Assembly: GCA_020740775.1 (NCBI GenBank)
Contig: JAHEWK010000003.1
Span: 124,001 to 188,000, forward strand
Source: Ilyonectria destructans
Lineage: Eukaryota > Ascomycota > Sordariomycetes > Hypocreales > Nectriaceae
Direction of reading: 5' to 3'
DNA length: 64,000 nucleotides
The notes below the pieces were generated by a model, which was not told the origin of the DNA, searched no databases, and was given only the letters and a program-made list of their open reading frames with translations. Positions 58,895 through 64,000 of the stretch are shown in pieces. The position numbers and the translations under genes were made by a program. Position 1 is the stretch's first letter, and the number at the start of each line of letters is the position of its first letter.

Positions 58895-59710
58895 TGCCGA
58901 GGTGGACGATCAGTGGAGAGGAGGCAGTGCTTGGAAGTCTGAAAAGATCATCGCAAAGTATGTCAACGCGGAGAAGGAAGGCAGGGTGAAACCTGGTAGA
59001 TGAGGTTGACAGAAGGCTCCGAGGTGCTTAATCCTCCAGGCAACTCAACTCAAATTGAATGCGGAGATCGGCCTGCATACATGCAGGACACCACACCTAA
59101 CATCTGACATAACGTCAGCAGTAGGATCAGGGCATGGTGGTGAGATCCGTTCCTGGGGGTGGGATGATGATCTCGGTGAGAATATTCCACCATAGTGGCG
59201 AAAACATTGGACGATGACACATTGAGTGCTGGATGCGGAAGGCGGATGAAGGCACTAGCTGCCGGGCTCGCCGGCATCTGATATATCGGGGGGGATGGAC
59301 AATAACAAGTCCCGAGGCCCTGGTAGTGCGGCTTACGCTGTATTATGGCACATCGACTAGGGGTTGAGGGGAGTGCGATGGGGCAGCATCACGTAATGCG
59401 GCATGGAAGCCATGGTGGAACTTCTAGACGCGAGCTAGACTCGGAGGATTTGATCCTTTTACCAGGGTCGGCCGCTATCCAACTCACGGGTTTTCCTACC
59501 CTGTACCAAAGATCATTTTGAAGATTCACGGAGTACTGGTAGAGTGCACATGTAGTCTATGTTATCTGGTTTGTGCGTATCGTTGCCTTAATCTGTCGAT
59601 CATGACATGAAGTTTTGGAGATGATCAGAGTTGTGTGGGTGAGTTGTGGGTGAGTTGAGGCAGGGGGGTTATGCTGTGTGTCAGTTCGTCGTCTTGATGA
59701 TACATGGGAC

Positions 59711-59734
59711 TTTCCCGCGGGGAGTTTCCCGCGG
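59711..59734 (+). promoter_or_regulatory. Direct repeat TTTCCCGCGG x2, possible regulator site
   Basis: Two identical 10-mers at 59711-59720 and 59725-59734, separated by GGAG, in the shared upstream region of TE2 and NRPS2. CCGCGG within it is palindromic, and CGG-containing pairs are typical of Zn2Cys6 binding sites. Purely a sequence observation. Confidence 0.3.
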
Positions 59735-60988
59735 CAAATGACTGTATCTGACTCTTTGCATTTTGCCGGTTGCTCCAGCATGCACCGGAATCACTCTAGT
59801 GACTGGATATCGCACGTTGCAGAACAGCTAACTACCACCTACAGTACCTTTGCAGACGCCCCTCGGAGGCCCGGCAGGATGATTCAGCACGGTTTCAAAT
59901 GACTATCCCCTCTGGCATACAACGACCCCTGCCATCGTGTTAAAGATAGATCAGAATCATCTTTTAGAACGGAAGCCGCTCAGCCCTGCCTGGCCGAGGC
60001 TGTAAGACAACATGCCACCTGCGACGCATGGGCACTTGATTCGCAGTAGTTACTCCAACATGCTCCCCTGATCCCTCGAATACCGGCGCGAGTATTGGGG
60101 GGCTTACAGTTTCAGGGATGTGCCGGCGCGTTTGGGGGCGTGGTTCCTTTGGCTCCCGACGGGTACACTGGGGGCCATGTGCGGCACGCTAACCCCAGCG
60201 GCCACGTCAGATCCTCTACAGTTGAGATCGATCCCACGTTGTCGGGCACGGCTACGGGAGGTGAACCTAATGGTACCTGCGTGAGGGTGTTGCCCAATCC
60301 GGGAACGATGATCCTGGCAATGTGAGCCAGGGCCAGTGCCATTCCCCTGCGTGCCTCACCCTAGCCAAGTATGGGCCGTTCCTCAGCCTGATTTAGTCTG
60401 CTGGGTCTCGGCATCTCTCCATTACGGGATGCTCACCTTTGTTGAATCAAAAACGTGGCTGCTCATTGGCAGACATTGGCCACACTGACAAGAAACTCTG
60501 CGCTTTGGCCCAGCCACATGCAACCTCACACACTATCAGCCCCCTTGGCGTTAGCATGTGGTCGCGACGGTAGCAGAAGCACCAGTAGCTGTATTTACTA
60601 GTACCTGTACCAGTACCAGCAGGGAGGCGCTGAGGATGAGCAGTGCTGCGGGTGGTCAGCGCATCCCATGGCAGCACATGCTGAATACACTGGGTCCCAT
60701 CTCGTCCCAAAAAGAGGGTGGTGGGAGGCGTCCCTTTGTAGACTGAGCTCGATGCCGTGACCTTGCCTGCCTAAGCCACGTAAAGTAACAGGGCATGCTC
60801 ACTTACACGGCGAGCTCGTTACAGTCTAGGCGGCTACATAGAGTTGCAGCTCACGCAGAGGAGTGGATACTGCTATCATAGCTGCTATCATTGATTGCCA
60901 ATCCAAATTGACGTTTACCAAGACGCGGTGGCCAGTTACGTGCACGTCACTTTTGTCTTCCGCAGCGATATCGCAACCGCAACCCGCG

Positions 60989-61058
60989 CCTGCTTGAAGC
61001 TGCTTCTACAATCGCAACCAGCACCTGTTTGAAGCTGCTTCTACAATCGCATCCAACT
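60989..61058 (+). repeat. 35-base tandem repeat (2 copies) in the NRPS2 leader
   Basis: CCTGCTTGAAGCTGCTTCTA... begins at 60989 and again at 61024 (CCTGTTTGAAGCTGCTTCTA...), with two or three mismatches. Shorter echoes (CTTGCTGCGACGCAGATTCTACAACCGCA) follow to about 61090. It lies within 230 bases of the NRPS2 start codon, probably in the transcribed leader. Confidence 0.8.
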
Positions 61059-61213
61059 TGCTGCGACGCAGATTCTACAACCGCAGTCTTTACAGCTTCG
61101 AGACTGAGTCTCATCGACAGACTGGATTCGAGCTGATTTTCTTCACTACTGTAACTTTTCCATTTTAATCACACCTTACAACACAACACAACACAAACAC
61201 AATCACAATCACA

Positions 61214-64000
61214 ATGAGCTCTACAACGGCCGATTTCGTCCCCGACATCGTCGAGCAGCTCCTGCTCGTGGATGCGAATGTCAGCCAAGCCAGAGTGTTC
61301 AACCTCGCTAGAAACGACGATGAAGCGCTGTGGGCCGTGGCGATCGCTCTCGAGAAGGATGACGAGACGGAGCAGCCCGCGGCCGGCGCCATGGTCAAGC
61401 AGATTCGGAAGAAGTTGGTGGCGGCGATGAAAGTCGGCGACAAGAAGATGCGCGTCCCGAAGAAGTGGTTCGTCCTCGATGAGCTCCCCGCCGACGAGGT
61501 CGGAATCATCGACGATGAGCGGCTCCGGCTGGCCTTGAGCCCCGACGATTACTCGGGCATTTCTACAGAGGAGACGCTGAGGAGCATCGTGTCGAAAGTC
61601 CTGCGCTTGTCTCTGGCGGATGTACCGGCTTCCGCGTCCTTTGTCCGGCTAGGAGGCGACTCGATTACTGCGATTGAGATCATGGCGCGCTGCCAGACAG
61701 CGAACATTACCTTGCGCGTCCGTGATATCATGCGAAGCGAGAGCTTGACCGAGCTCGCCAGCTTGGCGCAAACCCCGACCGATCAACTTGCTGCGACTGG
61801 CGGCGCCAACAACACCGACGCCGCGCGCGAATCTCTCACGACCGAAATACTGCAATACTGGGAAGCGCCCGAGGAATGGTTTACGCCGGATCACCGGAGC
61901 CAGTCCCAGGCGATCCTTTCTACCATCACCGCCGAGCGACTGCGCGAAAGCTGCCACAGCGCCTCGCGCGTTTCGCCCGCCGAGGTGTGTCTGGCGGCCG
62001 TGCAGCAGTCGTTCCAGGCGACCTTCAGCGACCGCCAGAACCTGGCCGCCCTATTCTCGTCCCCTGAGCTTGCCGATTTGGGGCCTGTGACCACTGAACA
62101 GCCGCTGTCTGCGACTGCTGACTTTGCGACCGCGATCCGTCGCGCCAAGGACTCGGTCGCGCGCGCTCAACCTCTGGGCGCCAGCGTCCCTTTCGCGGAG
62201 CTGTCTGTTTCTTATGTGGACGAGGGCAGCTCTGCTGCATTTTTGAGCAACACTGTACATGATGATGTCCATGCGAATGGTAATGGACATGCGAACGGGA
62301 ATGGCCATACCAACGGAAACAGTCATGTGAATGGCAACGGCCACACCAAAACTCAGCCCAATGGACATGCAAATGGCCATACCAACACCCAAGAAAACGA
62401 GCCAAAGTCGCTATTCCGCCTCAAATTCACCGTCCGGACTTGGGGAGACCTCTTGATAGAGCTCGATTACCCCAAGAACTTGGCGCGCCAGAGCGACATT
62501 CTGAAGTGGGTTGAGCAGTGTCGAGGAATCCTGGAAGCCGGAATCCCTCTGCTCGCCCAGGCTGCTCCCATCTACTCACTTTCGGACTTCCCTCACCTGC
62601 CGCTCTCCTACTCGGAACTTGACAGATTCGTCAGCGCCACCAAGAAGTTCGGCTTCGACGCGATTGACAAGGTTTACCCAACTTCGTCGGTCCAGGACGG
62701 TATTTTGCTTGCCCAGGTCCGATTCCCCGATCTATACCGAATCGACTGTATCTTCGAAGTCACCCACTCGAAATCGGCTGCGCGCGTCGATCTGGATATT
62801 TTGGAAGATGCTTGGAGCGATGTTGTGGCTTACCACGCCACGCTCCGGACAGTCTTCACCTCGAGCGCGCGCGACGGCGCCATGTTCGACCAAATCGTTC
62901 TCAAGCAGGTTGACCCCGAAGTCAAGAGGCTAGACACCGTTGGAGACTCCTCTACGGCTATCGAGGCCCTGCGTGCACGCAAGGAGGCTTCCTTTGTGGA
63001 TGATCGCCCTGCGCATCTGCTTACCATCTGCGCTACTACCGACGGCCGCGTCCACTGCAGGCTGGAGATTAGCCACGCCATCATGGACGGCATGTCTGGA
63101 GCTGTCGTGTTCGAGGATGTTTGCCGTGCGTACTCGGGTCGCCTGTCGGATGCGCCCGCGTCCGACTTTGGCGACTACATCGCCTATCTTCAGAGCCAAC
63201 CGAAGGGGCCGTCTCTGGAATACTGGGTAAACTTCCTCGACGGCGTTCAGCCCTGCCATTTCCCTGCCTTGATCGACCAGGTTGCCGGCCCTTCAAAGAT
63301 GAAGAGCGTACCTGTGGATATCAGCTCGAAGGAGCTCAAGAGCTTCTGCATGGCCCACGGCATTACCGGTGCCATGCTCCTGCAAGCTGTGTGGGGTCTC
63401 GTCTTGCGCGGCTACACCATGGCGGACGATGTCAGCTTTGGCTTCCTCGCATCCGGCCGTGATGTGCCCGTCGCTGGCGCTGACTTCATGGTTGGACCTC
63501 TGATCAACCTCTTGATCTGCCGCATCACCTTTGACAAGATGAAGACGTTTGAGGAACTCTTCTCCAACCTCAAGACCCAACTGAATGCTGCCATGGACAA
63601 CCAAAACGCCTCGCTAGCCGAGATCCAGCACGTGGTGGCCCCCGGCAAGCGCCAGATCTTCAACACTCTCCTGTCCATCATGTACTCCATGCCTGAAGAG
63701 TCCACCAGCGAGACTGAAGTCAACGTCGAGGGAATTGTCAACTACGCCCCAACTGAGTACGACATCACCCTCAACATTGACTTTAGCTCGGACAAGATGA
63801 CAATGTCCCTGGACTACTTCACTTCCATCATGTTGGATTCCCACGCCCGCAGCTTGGCTGCCTCATTCACAAAGGTCATGGACACGATTTTGAACAGCCG
63901 TTCGAAGACGTTGGCGGACGTCAGCGCCATCAGCCATCTCGACATGGCTGACATTGTCACTGATCACGAGCTGTTCCCTACTGTTGAATCCTGCTCGCAC
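61214..64000 (+). CDS. Non-ribosomal peptide synthetase NRPS2 (5' part; continues beyond base 64000)
   Basis: Open from the ATG at 61214 (CACAATGAGC) to the right edge, 929 residues seen. The first ~110 residues look like the tail of an adenylation domain (VPKKWFVLDELP then an eroded GIIDDERL where NGKVDRKAL is expected), with no A core in front. A carrier domain follows (Ser ~150 in LGGDSITAIEI). Residues ~200-460 resemble a shortened epimerase-like domain lacking the catalytic HHxxxDG part, interrupted by an Asn-Gly-His repeat (~350-395; NGNGHANGNGHTNGN type). A condensation domain begins near 495 with its core SHAIMDG at 620-626: the first His is Ser, while the catalytic second His and the Asp are kept. 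GRDVPVAGADFMVGPLINLL and FNTLLSIMYS follow, as in fungal C domains. The first carrier would have to be charged in trans or be inactive. TE2 is divergent from it. Confidence 0.93.
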   Translation, partial: MSSTTADFVPDIVEQLLLVDANVSQARVFNLARNDDEALWAVAIALEKDDETEQPAAGAMVKQIRKKLVAAMKVGDKKMRVPKKWFVLDELPADEVGIIDDERLRLALSPDDYSGISTEETLRSIVSKVLRLSLADVPASASFVRLGGDSITAIEIMARCQTANITLRVRDIMRSESLTELASLAQTPTDQLAATGGANNTDAARESLTTEILQYWEAPEEWFTPDHRSQSQAILSTITAERLRESCHSASRVSPAEVCLAAVQQSFQATFSDRQNLAALFSSPELADLGPVTTEQPLSATADFATAIRRAKDSVARAQPLGASVPFAELSVSYVDEGSSAAFLSNTVHDDVHANGNGHANGNGHTNGNSHVNGNGHTKTQPNGHANGHTNTQENEPKSLFRLKFTVRTWGDLLIELDYPKNLARQSDILKWVEQCRGILEAGIPLLAQAAPIYSLSDFPHLPLSYSELDRFVSATKKFGFDAIDKVYPTSSVQDGILLAQVRFPDLYRIDCIFEVTHSKSAARVDLDILEDAWSDVVAYHATLRTVFTSSARDGAMFDQIVLKQVDPEVKRLDTVGDSSTAIEALRARKEASFVDDRPAHLLTICATTDGRVHCRLEISHAIMDGMSGAVVFEDVCRAYSGRLSDAPASDFGDYIAYLQSQPKGPSLEYWVNFLDGVQPCHFPALIDQVAGPSKMKSVPVDISSKELKSFCMAHGITGAMLLQAVWGLVLRGYTMADDVSFGFLASGRDVPVAGADFMVGPLINLLICRITFDKMKTFEELFSNLKTQLNAAMDNQNASLAEIQHVVAPGKRQIFNTLLSIMYSMPEESTSETEVNVEGIVNYAPTEYDITLNIDFSSDKMTMSLDYFTSIMLDSHARSLAASFTKVMDTILNSRSKTLADVSAISHLDMADIVTDHELFPTVESCSH

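Larger units (their letters stand above)
58895..61213. other. Divergent intergenic region TE2 / NRPS2
   Basis: About 2.3 kb between divergent starts. I see no gene; the frames at 60095-60342 on both strands mirror each other and lack features. It holds a TTTCCCGCGG direct repeat (59711-59734), a 35-base tandem repeat in the NRPS2 leader (60989-61058) and ACACA/ATCACA microsatellites just before the NRPS2 start. Confidence 0.55.

Noticed and set aside
60095..60342. Open frames on both strands rich in Gly/Pro/Thr
   Set aside because: Mirror frames of a GC-rich stretch without start context or family.
1..64000. CRISPR arrays, bacterial operators, riboswitches, rRNA
   Set aside because: Searched by eye; none seen, and not expected in fungal nuclear DNA apart from rRNA.

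Overview
The window is nuclear DNA of a filamentous ascomycete (Pezizomycotina; a sordariomycete, perhaps Hypocreales, is my best guess from gene style, not proven). Genes are split by short introns of about 50-100 bases with GT..AG borders (two look like GC..AG), there are no bacterial-style operons, and the content is that of an accessory biosynthetic region. Exon borders below were joined by eye. Wherever I joined exons, the reading phases close exactly.

Layout. Left edge: a non-ribosomal peptide synthetase (NRPS1, minus strand, A-T-C-A..., running off the window at base 1). Then, all on minus: a full-length mitochondrial-type acetolactate synthase (6243-8559), an acyl-CoA ligase (11736-13747), a decayed aldehyde dehydrogenase (16815-17600) and an Fe(II)/2-oxoglutarate dioxygenase of the isoleucine-dioxygenase/TqaL type (18530-19705). 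Next come a class II aldolase-like gene of the TqaM type (21927-23029, +), an RTA1-type membrane protein (23688-24862, -), a PLP-dependent acidic amino acid decarboxylase (25479-27017, +), an alpha/beta-hydrolase thioesterase (27637-28714, -), a short-chain dehydrogenase (30470-31411, +), a complete highly reducing PKS (32648-40645, +), a bZIP regulator (44030-45726, +), an MFS transporter (47315-49098, +), an ABCC exporter (50967-56363, +), a second thioesterase paralogous to the first (58058-58894, -), and a second NRPS (NRPS2, 61214 onward, +) that leaves the window on the right. Intergenic spacers are long and hold transposon relics: a MITE with clear terminal inverted repeats at 5464-5920 and two copies of an LTR-like repeat 46 kb apart.

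How the genes may work together (inference). The dioxygenase/aldolase pair matches the two-enzyme route from L-valine to 2-aminoisobutyrate (Aib) described for TqaL/TqaM of tryptoquialanine biosynthesis. The first adenylation domain of NRPS1 has a pocket reading close to known fungal Aib pockets. The acetolactate synthase catalyses the committed step of valine synthesis, so it could feed this branch, or it could be a spare copy giving self-resistance. The decarboxylase could supply beta-alanine. The PKS, the acyl-CoA ligase and the thioesterases could supply and load a methyl-branched acyl chain. The most economical reading is one large cluster (or two abutting clusters) for an Aib-containing, probably acylated peptide, with its regulator and two exporters. 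The product is not identified here, and both NRPS genes are incomplete, so module count and final structure cannot be read from this window.
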